Below are positions 36,155-44,278 of a DNA stretch of 54,019 bases, piece by piece. The DNA lies in NCBI GenBank assembly GCA_934692665.1, contig CAKUUG010000007.1, forward strand, positions 1 to 54,019. Reading direction: 5' to 3'. How positions within the stretch are numbered: the first letter of the stretch is position 1; the number at the start of each line of letters is the position of its first letter. The DNA is from an uncultured Candidatus Melainabacteria bacterium (lineage in GTDB: Bacteria; Cyanobacteriota; Vampirovibrionia; Gastranaerophilales; Gastranaerophilaceae). A program made the translations under genes and the position numbers. Under the pieces are notes generated by a model that did not search any database, was not told the DNA's origin, and saw nothing but the letters and a program-made list of their open reading frames with translations.

Positions 36155-37132
36155 ATGGAACTTAAAATTAAAAACATTAATACAACGACATCTTCTGATG
36201 GCTCGCAGTACGGTAAATTCGTTATTGAACCATTGGAAAGAGGTTATGGTGCTACAGTTGGTAATGCTCTAAGACGTGTATTATTATCCAGTCTTGAAGG
36301 TGCCGCTATAACATCAGTTAGAATTGAAGGTATAACTCACGAATACACATCAATTCCAGGTGTTGTTGAAGATGTAATCGATATTATGCTAAATCTTAAA
36401 TCAGTTGTTGTAAAAACAGATTCAATCGAACCACAACACTTAAGATTAGATGCTACAACAGCAGGTCCTGTTTTAGCAGGCGATATCGAACTTCCTGCAG
36501 GTGTTAAAATTGTTAACCCTGATTGTGTAATTTGTACATTATCACAAGGTGGTTCTATCCACGCTGATATCACAGTAGAAGTTGGCAAAGGCTATGTTTC
36601 TGTTGATGTTTTAAAAGAACAAAAAAACGGATTACCAATAGATTTGTTACCAATTGATGCTGTATTTATGCCTATCAAAAGAGTTAGCTACAATGTAGAG
36701 CCTGCTCGTGTAGGTGAATCACTTGATTTTGACAAATTAACTCTTGAAATTTGGTCAAACGGTTCTATAGAAGTAACACAAGCGTTGTCAAAAGCTGCAA
36801 ATCTTCTAATTGAACACTTTAGCCAAATTGCAGGCATTACAGGTGCACCTGTACAAACAAAACAAGAAGTAGTAGAAAGTGTAGAAGAACCTGAAGAACC
36901 ATCATCTTCTATTACTATTGAAGATCTTGAATTGTCTGTTAGAGCATACAATTGCTTAAAAAGAGCAAGCATCAATTCAATGAGCGAACTTCTTAAAAAA
37001 TCAGAACATGATTTATTAAATATTAAAAACTTTGGTAAAAAATCATCAGACGAAGTTATTGAAAAACTTCACCAAATGGGACTTGACCTTCAACCAAATC
37101 CAGAAGGCGTTGATGATTTAGAACTTATATAA
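36155..37132 (+). CDS. rpoA: RNA polymerase alpha subunit
   Basis: A 325-aa subunit that nucleates RNA polymerase assembly. The N-terminal domain shows FVIEPLERGYGATVGNALRRVLLSSL. A Glu/Pro-rich linker near residues 245-255 joins the C-terminal domain with the helix-hairpin-helix region LSVRAYNCLKRASI and NFGKKSSDEV, which contacts UP elements and activators. AGGAGA precedes the ATG. Confidence 0.98.
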   Translation: MELKIKNINTTTSSDGSQYGKFVIEPLERGYGATVGNALRRVLLSSLEGAAITSVRIEGITHEYTSIPGVVEDVIDIMLNLKSVVVKTDSIEPQHLRLDATTAGPVLAGDIELPAGVKIVNPDCVICTLSQGGSIHADITVEVGKGYVSVDVLKEQKNGLPIDLLPIDAVFMPIKRVSYNVEPARVGESLDFDKLTLEIWSNGSIEVTQALSKAANLLIEHFSQIAGITGAPVQTKQEVVESVEEPEEPSSSITIEDLELSVRAYNCLKRASINSMSELLKKSEHDLLNIKNFGKKSSDEVIEKLHQMGLDLQPNPEGVDDLELI

Positions 37133-37163
37133 TATAACTCACTAAACAAAAAAGGAAATAAAA

Positions 37164-37592
37164 ATGAGACACGGTCGTAAAATTCATAAACTATCCAAAG
37201 CAGCTGACCAAAGAAAAGCGTTATTGCGTACATTGGCTTCTCAACTGTTTTTGAATGGCGAAATTACAACTACAATGGCTAGAGCAAAAGCTCTTAAACC
37301 ATTCGCCGAATCTATCATAACTTTTGCAAAAAAAGGCGATCTTGCTGCTCGTCGTGAAGCAAAAAAAGACATTTATGATATTGAAACAGAAAAATATATC
37401 GATACTGAAACAGGTGAATTGTTTGATACATTACCTGAAGGCAAGAAATTACCTAAACAATCTGTATTAAGACAATTATTTTCAGTTATCGGCAAAAAAT
37501 ATGCAACTCGTAATGGTGGCTACACAAGAATTCTTAGATTAGCTCCAAGACGTGGTGATAACGCAGAAATGGCATTAATTCAACTAGTGTAA
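37164..37592 (+). CDS. rplQ: Ribosomal protein L17 with an internal insertion
   Basis: A large-subunit protein near the exit tunnel. It starts MRHGRKIHKLSK and has RATLASQLFL-like and RNGGYTRIL motifs. At 142 aa it is longer than the usual 115-127; roughly 27 extra residues lie between LAARREA and LFSVIGKKYA (residues about 68-104), rich in Glu, Asp and Lys. The stop overlaps the truA start in TAATG. Confidence 0.96.
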   Translation: MRHGRKIHKLSKAADQRKALLRTLASQLFLNGEITTTMARAKALKPFAESIITFAKKGDLAARREAKKDIYDIETEKYIDTETGELFDTLPEGKKLPKQSVLRQLFSVIGKKYATRNGGYTRILRLAPRRGDNAEMALIQLV

Positions 37593-38392
37593 TGCCGGAA
37601 AAATTCAGATATATTATCTGCTTTGAATTTCTTGGAACTGATTTTTTTGGCAGTCAAAAACAGCCGGACAAAAGAACCGTTCAAGGAGAAATAGAAAAAG
37701 CACTTTGCACATTGACAAAAGATAAAATTACCACAATATTTTCAGGCAGAACCGATGCAAAAGTTAGCGCAAAATTTCAAGTCGCACATTTTGATTTAGG
37801 TTTCAAAATTAAAGATATTCAAAAATTTCTATATCATATTAATTGTATATTGCCTGATGATATCAAAATTTTTGACATAAAAAAAGTAAACCCAACTTTT
37901 CATTGTCAAAAAGATGCCAAATATAAACACTACAGATACTCAATATTAAACAGCCATGTTGCTTCGGCCTTTAATGATTGTTATTTGTTTTATCCATACA
38001 AAAAACTGAATATCGATAGAATCAATGAGTCATTATCGTATTTGGTTGGATATCATGATTTTTCAGCTTTTAAATCAAAATCAGACAACCCGTACAACGA
38101 TTGTATGATTTATTTTGCAAAAGCTCAAAATTATGTTAATAATTGGCAAAATTTTATCTTTATAGACATTGTAGGAAATAGATTTCTCTACAACATGGTA
38201 CGAACAATAGTAGGGCAGATTTTGTTCATTGAAAGAAATGATTTAAATCCAAATTTGATAGAAATTATTTTAAGTTCAAAAGATAGAACAAAAACAGCAA
38301 ACGTAATCAGCGCAAAGGGACTGACATTAGAATATGTTGGTTACGATAATGTAAATGACTATATAAAAACAATCTCATCAAAAGGAAGGTAA
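37592..38392 (+). CDS. truA: tRNA pseudouridine(38-40) synthase
   Basis: Converts uridines 38-40 in the tRNA anticodon arm to pseudouridine (266 aa). The catalytic Asp55 is in SGRTDAKVSAKFQVAHF. This loop departs from the usual GRTDAGVHA: Lys57 replaces Gly and Ser59 replaces His, though the Asp and the following QVAHF are kept. RFLYNMVRTIVG near the C-terminus is canonical. Its place between rplQ and rplM is the cyanobacterial order. Translation is coupled to rplQ. Confidence 0.93.
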   Translation: MPEKFRYIICFEFLGTDFFGSQKQPDKRTVQGEIEKALCTLTKDKITTIFSGRTDAKVSAKFQVAHFDLGFKIKDIQKFLYHINCILPDDIKIFDIKKVNPTFHCQKDAKYKHYRYSILNSHVASAFNDCYLFYPYKKLNIDRINESLSYLVGYHDFSAFKSKSDNPYNDCMIYFAKAQNYVNNWQNFIFIDIVGNRFLYNMVRTIVGQILFIERNDLNPNLIEIILSSKDRTKTANVISAKGLTLEYVGYDNVNDYIKTISSKGR

Positions 38393-38395
38393 ATA

Positions 38396-38836
38396 ATGAA
38401 AACATTTAGTGCAAAACCACTAGAAGTAGAAAGAAAATGGTATGTTATTGATGCAGATGGTCAAACTCTAGGTAGAGTAGCCGTTGCAGCAGCTAACATC
38501 CTAAGAGGAAAAAACAAACCTCAATATACACCAAATGTTGATACTGGCGATTTCGTTATAATTATTAATTCTGAAAAAATAACAGTATCAGGCAAAAAAG
38601 AAACTGATAAACTATACAGATCACACTCAGGATTCCCTGGTGGTTTTAAAGAAATCAGCTTCAAAGCTATGATGGAAAAAGATCCTACAAGAGCTATCGA
38701 AAAAGCTGTTAAAGGTATGCTTCCACACAACACTCTAGGTGACGAACAATTCCAAAAATTAAAAGTATACGCAGGTGCAACTCATCCGCATGAAGCACAA
38801 AAACCTGTTGCATACGAATTAAAAGGAGATAAATAA
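38396..38836 (+). CDS. rplM: Ribosomal protein L13
   Basis: A 146-aa early-assembly protein of the 50S subunit. Marks are WYVIDADGQTLGRVA, NVDTGDFVIIINSEKI, YRHSG-like YRSHSGFPGG, and AVKGMLPHNTLG. The stop overlaps the rpsI ATG by 1 nt (TAATG), a tight coupling of L13 and S9 typical of bacteria. Confidence 0.98.
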   Translation: MKTFSAKPLEVERKWYVIDADGQTLGRVAVAAANILRGKNKPQYTPNVDTGDFVIIINSEKITVSGKKETDKLYRSHSGFPGGFKEISFKAMMEKDPTRAIEKAVKGMLPHNTLGDEQFQKLKVYAGATHPHEAQKPVAYELKGDK

Positions 38837-39237
38837 TGACAGCAAATAAAAATGAGATAGTAAAAACAGGTCGCAGAAAATGCTCAATCGCTGTTGCAAA
38901 AGTTGTTTCAGGTAAAGGTAGAGTATTCATAAACGGTAAAACTCTAAAAGGATACTTTGGTAACAGACCATCATTAGAAATGACTATATATAGACCTTTA
39001 GTTTTAACAGAAAACCAAGACAAATTTGACGTAAGAGTTAAAGCTGTTGGTGGCGGTGTTTCAGCTCAAGCAGATGCTATTCAGCTTGCTATTTCAAGAG
39101 CATTGCTAGAAGTTAACGAAGAATTCAAACCTGTATTAAAACAAGAAGGTTTATTAACTCGTGATGCTAGAATAAAAGAACGTAAAAAATACGGTAGAAA
39201 AAGAGCAAGAAAAAGATTCCAATTCTCAAAAAGATAA
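38836..39237 (+). CDS. rpsI: Ribosomal protein S9
   Basis: A 133-aa head protein of the 30S subunit whose C-terminal tail reaches the P-site tRNA. It contains GRRKCSIAVAKV, AVGGGVSAQADAI, LLTRDARIKERKKYGRKRARK and the expected terminal SKR. It is the last gene of the operon, followed by a terminator. Confidence 0.98.
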   Translation: MTANKNEIVKTGRRKCSIAVAKVVSGKGRVFINGKTLKGYFGNRPSLEMTIYRPLVLTENQDKFDVRVKAVGGGVSAQADAIQLAISRALLEVNEEFKPVLKQEGLLTRDARIKERKKYGRKRARKRFQFSKR

Positions 39238-39265
39238 TTCGAGAGAAAGAATCAAGAGAGATACA

Positions 39266-39302
39266 AAAAAGCCATTGCAACAACAATGGCTTTTTACTTT
39301 TT
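39266..39302 (+). terminator. Rho-independent terminator of the ribosomal operon
   Basis: Stem GCCATTG (39271-39277) pairs with CAATGGC (39284-39290), extended by flanking A-run and T-run, followed by TTTTTACTTTTTT. It lies 28 bp after the rpsI stop. Confidence 0.9.
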
Positions 39303-39411
39303 TATTAATTTTTGTATCAAAAATTAAAGTAAAATACAGTTTGTGCCGTAAAATAACATATAAAATGTGTAACAAATATTAACAAGATGGCAATTTTTCA
39401 ATGCAAAATGT

Positions 39412-39440
39412 TTTTATTAAGGTAGATCCCCTTAATAAAA
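39412..39440 (+). promoter_or_regulatory. Perfect 11-bp inverted repeat next to Shine-Dalgarno
   Basis: TTTTATTAAGG (39412-39422) and CCTTAATAAAA (39430-39440) are perfect complements around a 7-nt loop. The Shine-Dalgarno GAGGAG of the next gene begins at 39442, so the element is either a leader hairpin controlling translation or a protein operator. Confidence 0.7.
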
Positions 39441-39456
39441 TGAGGAGATTCAAAAA

Positions 39457-39726
39457 ATGCAACAGTCTATTAAACAAAGTATAAAAAGATTGAAAACATT
39501 TTTAAATTATTCAAAAAATTATTTAAAAAGAAACAATCCAATAAAAAAGTTTAAAAAAGATTTTGTTGCAGGTTTAAAAGATGCACTTTCAATTAACAAA
39601 AAAAGAAAGATGATAAGATACAAACTTCGTTATCAAATGCGTCAATTAAACCAAATGGAAAAGTTAATTGCTCAAAACAATGAACATACTTTTCTAAGAG
39701 GTAATAAGTTTAATGAAATGAGATAA
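39457..39726 (+). CDS. Small basic hypothetical protein
   Basis: An 89-aa, strongly basic, helical protein (about a quarter Lys/Arg) with no recognised family. The N-terminal half is amphipathic (SIKRLKTFLNYSKNYLKR). The C-terminal half has Met/Gln-rich heptads. A strong GAGGAG lies 9 nt before the ATG. The next gene starts 2 bp after its stop, so the two form a unit with the coiled-coil protein. Binding to nucleic acid or membrane is possible but not shown. Confidence 0.75.
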   Translation: MQQSIKQSIKRLKTFLNYSKNYLKRNNPIKKFKKDFVAGLKDALSINKKRKMIRYKLRYQMRQLNQMEKLIAQNNEHTFLRGNKFNEMR

Positions 39727-39728
39727 CT

Positions 39729-40049
39729 ATGGGCATTTTGCTTGCACAAATGAGACTTGCACAAATAAATAGTTACAGATCGGATTTAGAATACAAAATC
39801 CAACTTATTTCATCGACCAAATTAGAATTATCTTCGCAAATTAATGATATGGTTGGTCTAGGTTCTGATATGGAACCGGATAGCCCCGAAATGAAAGCAT
39901 TAGAAAAGAAAAAAGAAAGACTAATGCAAGCAGAAAAAGCTCTAGATCAACAACTACAACGTTATCAAACACAACTTCAAATGATAGAATCAGAAGAACA
40001 AAGTGTTCGTCAGCAATTAAGCCAAGCCATACAAAGGGCTTATGCTTAG
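39729..40049 (+). CDS. Small coiled-coil hypothetical protein
   Basis: A 106-aa, almost wholly helical protein. Heptad patterns run across residues about 15-40 and 55-105 with many Gln and Glu, broken by DMEPDSPEM. No signal peptide or membrane segment. It likely oligomerises or partners with the basic protein encoded 2 bp upstream. It overlaps the convergent XRE regulator by 4 bp at the stops. It could be a structural or secretion accessory protein; this is a guess. Confidence 0.75.
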   Translation: MGILLAQMRLAQINSYRSDLEYKIQLISSTKLELSSQINDMVGLGSDMEPDSPEMKALEKKKERLMQAEKALDQQLQRYQTQLQMIESEEQSVRQQLSQAIQRAYA

Positions 40050-40363
40050 TCAAATAGGGATTTGATTAATTTGTAGCTTAATTCCAGTTTCTCTCTGGAG
40101 GCGTTTTTTAGATAATTGTTGATTTTTAAAATCAACAATTCATCAGTATTTTTGTGTTCAAAATTAAACAATTGCTGAATATCGACATTTAATGCAAATG
40201 CGATTTTTTGAATATTTTCTATTGTCGTAAAACACTTACCGGTCTCAATACGACTCAAATGCCTAGATTCAATATTCAAAAGTTCAGCAAGCTGTTCTTG
40301 GTTTAAAGAACGACTTTCTCTAATCTCTTTTATCCTTGCACCAAAAGATTTTTTTAAATCCAT
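40046..40363 (-). CDS. XRE-family helix-turn-helix regulator
   Basis: A 105-aa transcription factor. A Cro/C1-type HTH covers about residues 8-64 (RIKEIRESRSLNQEQLAELLN and RHLSRIETGK). A short C-terminal helical part is probably for dimerisation. It is divergent from the prepilin-like gene and convergent with the coiled-coil gene. The inverted repeat at 40442-40459, inside the promoter of the prepilin-like gene, is a candidate operator (inference). No toxin gene is adjacent, so an antitoxin role is not supported. Confidence 0.88.
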   Translation of the reverse strand: MDLKKSFGARIKEIRESRSLNQEQLAELLNIESRHLSRIETGKCFTTIENIQKIAFALNVDIQQLFNFEHKNTDELLILKINNYLKNASREKLELSYKLIKSLFD

Positions 40364-40433
40364 TCGTCACCTCAAAATATAATTTTATATATTTCTAAAA
40401 GCGTTTTTAAGGACATTATTTGTTGATTTTTTG

Positions 40434-40462
40434 TTGACTTTCTACATTTCATGATGTAGCAT
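40434..40462 (+). promoter_or_regulatory. Promoter with overlapping palindrome for prepilin-like gene
   Basis: TTGACT (40434-40439), 17-bp spacer, and TAGCAT (40457-40462). The inverted repeat CTACAT-ttcatg-ATGTAG (40442-40459) fills the spacer and enters the -10, a typical repressor position. Initiation near 40470 would exclude the in-frame ATG at 40461 as a start. Confidence 0.5.
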
Positions 40463-40502
40463 GAATTTAATTTGTAGAATTAAACAGGATTTTCTCTATT
40501 TT

Positions 40503-41414
40503 ATGTCTAAAAAAACAACTAAAGGCTTTACTTTAGCAGAAGTTATGATAACTCTAACTGTAATTGGAATTATTACAGCCGTTATCATTCCTGTTGCTAA
40601 TAATTCAAAACCAAATGAAAATGTAATGAAATTCAAAAAAGCCCACAATACCCTCTACCAAGTAATATCTATGATGATTACATCAGACAACTACTACAAA
40701 GATGGAGATTTAGGAATAAGGGCAGATGGAACCCAAATTGCAGGGGATTATATCGGAGATGATGCTTCTACGACAGGTTTGTATTTCTGCAATACTTTTG
40801 CTGACTTAGTTTCAGCTAAAAACAACTGTGCAAAGAGGGCGGAGTTTACTGTTGGTAATGGAGTAGCTGAATATGGTTTTGCAATAGGAATGGGAGCTAT
40901 AGGGGACGGAAAGCAAAATACAAAAAATATTACAAACCCAATACATCAGTGGGATACAGTAAGAACGACAGTCACGCAAGAAGAAATTGATAAAACAAAA
41001 GGTTTATTAGATAAAGCTTGCAAAGAACACACTGAAGAAGGTGAAGAAATAAAAACAACAGATAATATTGTTTATTATGAAATATCAACTATTTATGCAA
41101 AATTCGGGTCAGCATGCCCCGGAGTATCTAAAGAAAATGGTTTATTAAAAGAAGGAGAACCGGAGCCGGAAAAACAATATCGTTGTTTTGGAAAATATGC
41201 TTGGCAAGAACGTTACCGCTACGAAGATCAAGACGGAATGGATAATGCCTATAAAACCTTTTGCATTGATGTTGATGGAATTCCATCAGGAGGGAGTGGA
41301 AATTGTGACGATGTTAAAGACGTTTGTCCTTTTGGATATGGAATAAGGGCAGATGGAAAAATTCTATCCGGAAAAAGAGCAGATGAGTGGCTCGCCAAGT
41401 CACTAAACAACTAA
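40503..41414 (+). CDS. Type IV pilin-like (prepilin-type) protein
   Basis: A 303-aa protein with a prepilin leader: cleavage is expected after Gly8 in KKTTKG/FTLAEVMITL, with Glu at +5 and a 20-residue hydrophobic helix. It would be processed by a prepilin peptidase and assembled in a pilus or pseudopilus, or anchored in the inner membrane. The large C-terminal domain has about nine cysteines, including CPGVSKE and CDDVKDVCPFG, allowing disulfides, and two IRADG motifs. The frame also has an ATG at 40461, which would fall inside the predicted -10 box; 40503 gives a normal short leader. A 43-aa membrane peptide gene follows. Confidence 0.85.
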   Translation: MSKKTTKGFTLAEVMITLTVIGIITAVIIPVANNSKPNENVMKFKKAHNTLYQVISMMITSDNYYKDGDLGIRADGTQIAGDYIGDDASTTGLYFCNTFADLVSAKNNCAKRAEFTVGNGVAEYGFAIGMGAIGDGKQNTKNITNPIHQWDTVRTTVTQEEIDKTKGLLDKACKEHTEEGEEIKTTDNIVYYEISTIYAKFGSACPGVSKENGLLKEGEPEPEKQYRCFGKYAWQERYRYEDQDGMDNAYKTFCIDVDGIPSGGSGNCDDVKDVCPFGYGIRADGKILSGKRADEWLAKSLNN

Positions 41415-41428
41415 AGTAAGGAATTTAA

Positions 41429-41560
41429 ATGACCAAAAAAGAAAAAATAATAGCTGTTTGTTTTACAATATCTTTCATTCTTTGTATATCTTCTTTGATA
41501 TTTACAATTTATCATAACAAACCTGATGGCTATATTTTTAATATCGAGAGGTTATTCTAG
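41429..41560 (+). CDS. Small single-pass membrane peptide (43 aa)
   Basis: An ORF of 43 codons beginning MTKKEKIIAV with one hydrophobic segment (residues about 7-28) and a short polar tail ending NIERLF. AAGGA lies 6 nt before the ATG. It starts 14 bp after the prepilin-like gene and its stop interlocks with the convergent antiporter gene by 4 bp. It may be an accessory of the pilin-like protein. The function is unknown. Confidence 0.6.
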   Translation: MTKKEKIIAVCFTISFILCISSLIFTIYHNKPDGYIFNIERLF

Positions 41561-42861
41561 CCAAATATCAAAACAGCAATAATAGTTGCAACAATCAATG
41601 CAATATTAAAGTGAAAAAACGTTGGAATGCAAGTATCTTTTATGTGATCATGTTGTTTGTCGGTATTCAAGCCTGCAGTTGGCCCCAATGTTGTTTCAGA
41701 AGCAGGAGAACCTGCATCACCCAAGGCTGCTGCAGCGGATAAAACAATAATAGTAGATGGGACAGACAAACCTATTTTTAAACACAATGGCACGAATAAA
41801 ACCGCTAAAATCGGAATGGTACCAAAAGACGAACCTATCCCCATTGTGATTAACAAACCAATTAAAAGCATAACAATGGTAGATAGAATTTTGCTGTTTT
41901 CAATATAAGGAAGCATGGAATTTAGCAAGCTATCTATCCCGCCTGTATTTTGAATAACAAGGGCATATCCTGCACAAACAAGCATCACAAAAGAAATATA
42001 TCCCATCAAACCAACGCCTTCGTTGATTAAAAAATCCATATTTTTGTGAGAAATTGCTCTAAAACCAAATATAATTCCAAGCCCAATCAATGCACCCAAA
42101 GGAAGAGAACCACTAATAAGCTGAACAACCAATGTTGCAAAAGCACCAATCAATGTAATATAGTGTTGTTTTGTGAGTTTTAGGTTTTTGTTTTTTATGC
42201 AATCTTTGTTATTTTCTTCTTCTTTGTATATTCTCGGTTTTCGGTATGTAATAAATACTGCAATCAAAAGTGCAATAAACATTGCAAAACCTAAAATCCA
42301 GTTGTAATGCCAAACATTCATTTTTTGAACAGAAAGACCGTTTTGAGTCAAATTATCCGCAATTAAACCTTGAAAGATAAGACCAAAACCAGCAGGTATT
42401 GCAATATATGGAGCTTTTAGTCCAAAAACCAAAACACATGCAACAGCACGTCTATCCAATTTCAGCCTGTTCATTATACAAATAAGAGGCGGAATTAAGA
42501 TTGGAATAAATGCGATATGTACAGGAATGAGATTTTGCGACATTATAGAAATAATCGTCAAAATCCCCAAAAGCAGGTATTTGTTGTCTTTTATTATTTG
42601 GGAAATTTTTATTGATAAAATTTCTGTAAGTCCTGTATGAGTCATACTTGCAGCTAATGTTCCAAGAAGAATATAACTAAGAGCTGTTTCAGAATTTTGA
42701 CCCATACCTGAAACAAACAAATCCATAATCTTTGGCACCGTCATACCGGAAAGCAGCCCTGCTATAATTGCACTAATCATTAATGAAAACAAAACATTAA
42801 TTTTTAGCAAACACAGAACGCATAAAGATATAACAGATATTACAACGGGGTTTAATTCCAT
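41557..42861 (-). CDS. Na+/H+ antiporter-family (NhaC/YuiF-like) transporter
   Basis: A 434-aa polytopic membrane protein with about 11-12 hydrophobic segments in two similar halves. Stretches such as SQNLIPVHIAFIPILIPP, GLKAPYIAIPAG, GIGSSFGTIPILAVLFVPLC and AAAALGDAGSPASETTLGPTAGLN are typical of the YuiF-type Na+/H+ antiporter family, some members of which are annotated as amino-acid permeases. The ion or substrate cannot be decided. It is the last gene of the minus-strand GT-C/uppS/rdgB series, 22 bp after the third glycosyltransferase. Confidence 0.85.
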   Translation of the reverse strand: MELNPVVISVISLCVLCLLKINVLFSLMISAIIAGLLSGMTVPKIMDLFVSGMGQNSETALSYILLGTLAASMTHTGLTEILSIKISQIIKDNKYLLLGILTIISIMSQNLIPVHIAFIPILIPPLICIMNRLKLDRRAVACVLVFGLKAPYIAIPAGFGLIFQGLIADNLTQNGLSVQKMNVWHYNWILGFAMFIALLIAVFITYRKPRIYKEEENNKDCIKNKNLKLTKQHYITLIGAFATLVVQLISGSLPLGALIGLGIIFGFRAISHKNMDFLINEGVGLMGYISFVMLVCAGYALVIQNTGGIDSLLNSMLPYIENSKILSTIVMLLIGLLITMGIGSSFGTIPILAVLFVPLCLKIGLSVPSTIIVLSAAAALGDAGSPASETTLGPTAGLNTDKQHDHIKDTCIPTFFHFNIALIVATIIAVLIFG

Positions 42862-42883
42862 AAAAAAATACTATCACAAAAAA

Positions 42884-44278
42884 TCACTTTTTAACAATTT
42901 CAAAAACCCCGAATTTTAATTCTTTTTTTAATAAAATATATTTAAAATAATAATCTGATTTCGATTTTGTTTTGTTCATTTTGAAAAATGTGCCATCAGT
43001 AATAATATAGTTCTTTTTTGTTTTATCTAAAGAATTGTAAAATTCTTCTATATCAAGAGGCATAATTCTATAATAAAAAATTTGCTTTATACTCTCAAAA
43101 CTCGTTCTATCGTTGTGAAACACATCAAAAATCGTGATATCATTTTTTTTAAAATACAAATCACTGGCAGGAGAAATATCTGACCACCAATCCAAACAAT
43201 AAAAAACAGCATTTGTTTTATCGATATCGTTTGAAATTATTTTTGCTATTTCTTTACTGTTTGAGCTATATACCATAGGAATTTCACCATCTTCAAAAAG
43301 AAAACAAGGAAAACAGCAAAATACAAACACGCACACGCTCAGATATTTAATGATTTTGTTTGAAGAAATTTGTCTATAAAAAAGCCAATGCAAGAAAACA
43401 AAATAAACATAATAAAAATAATGATTCCAAAAACTAGCCCCATAAACAAAACAGAATAAAAAAGTTAACGATAAATAAGAAGTTAAAAACAAGTATAGGA
43501 TAGTTTTTGATTTTTTGAAAAAATAAAAAATCGAATAATAAAACAACATAAAAACGCAAATATGAAAAATTGTCGTATAAAAATAGTCAGCTTTTGGAAA
43601 AACAAGAAAATGAGCCAACATAGAAACAAAATTATTATGGTCACTTTGGCTGTTGTAGGGTCTTAAAACTCCTGCAAACTGTATTAAAAGCAAAATTATA
43701 TTCAAAACAAAAAACATAAAAGAAATTTTAAATTTTTTCGTTTTCTTTTTGAACAATTGAAACAAATACATTATCCACAAATAAAAACAAGGAATTAAAG
43801 TCATTATGCTTGTGTTTGAACAAATAAGAAGTAACATCGAAAAAAAGCAAGGTTTTTTATATCTAAGACTAAAATTTGCACAAATTAAAAACAAAAACAA
43901 AATTCCAATAGAATAACATCTTGCAACAGGTGCAAAATACAACAAAAACGGAGTAGAAAATGTAATCAAGATTTTAGAAAAAATATCAAAAGGGGCTTTT
44001 TTCCACAAAACAAAAATGCCTGACGCCATAAACAGCCAATTAATAATCAACATCGAATAAGGATAAAGTTTCAACGCCGAAAAAGGCTTCAAAATCAAGT
44101 ACCAGAGTATATTGTGACCTTCGATTCTTGTTAAATATAAAATCTCGAAAAAATTCAATCTCGAAATCTCAAAAGCATGAGTTTCATCCCAAAAAGGAGT
44201 CCGATTTAGTGTAACAATAAGAGTAACAAGAGAAAACAGAATCGGAATCACGAAAGATATTTTAGTTTTTGTATTCAT
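42884..44278 (-). CDS. GT-C-type membrane glycosyltransferase, paralog 3
   Basis: A 464-aa polytopic protein with about ten hydrophobic segments. TPFWDETHAF near residues 28-37 puts the Asp31-Glu32 pair in the first extracytoplasmic loop, the metal/catalytic site of GT-C enzymes such as PMT and ArnT. GHNILWYLILKPFS and APVARCYSIG are shared with the two paralogs upstream. The C-terminal domain of about 125 residues (from about 339) has FYCLDWWSDISPAS and MPLDIEEFYNSLDK. It probably transfers a sugar from an undecaprenyl-phosphate donor on the periplasmic side; the acceptor is unknown. It overlaps rdgB by 17 bp. Confidence 0.75.
   Translation of the reverse strand: MNTKTKISFVIPILFSLVTLIVTLNRTPFWDETHAFEISRLNFFEILYLTRIEGHNILWYLILKPFSALKLYPYSMLIINWLFMASGIFVLWKKAPFDIFSKILITFSTPFLLYFAPVARCYSIGILFLFLICANFSLRYKKPCFFSMLLLICSNTSIMTLIPCFYLWIMYLFQLFKKKTKKFKISFMFFVLNIILLLIQFAGVLRPYNSQSDHNNFVSMLAHFLVFPKADYFYTTIFHICVFMLFYYSIFYFFKKSKTILYLFLTSYLSLTFLFCFVYGASFWNHYFYYVYFVFLHWLFYRQISSNKIIKYLSVCVFVFCCFPCFLFEDGEIPMVYSSNSKEIAKIISNDIDKTNAVFYCLDWWSDISPASDLYFKKNDITIFDVFHNDRTSFESIKQIFYYRIMPLDIEEFYNSLDKTKKNYIITDGTFFKMNKTKSKSDYYFKYILLKKELKFGVFEIVKK

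Noticed and set aside
40046..40363. Toxin-antitoxin pair with the neighbouring coiled-coil gene
   Set aside because: The genes are convergent rather than in one operon and no toxin motif is visible.
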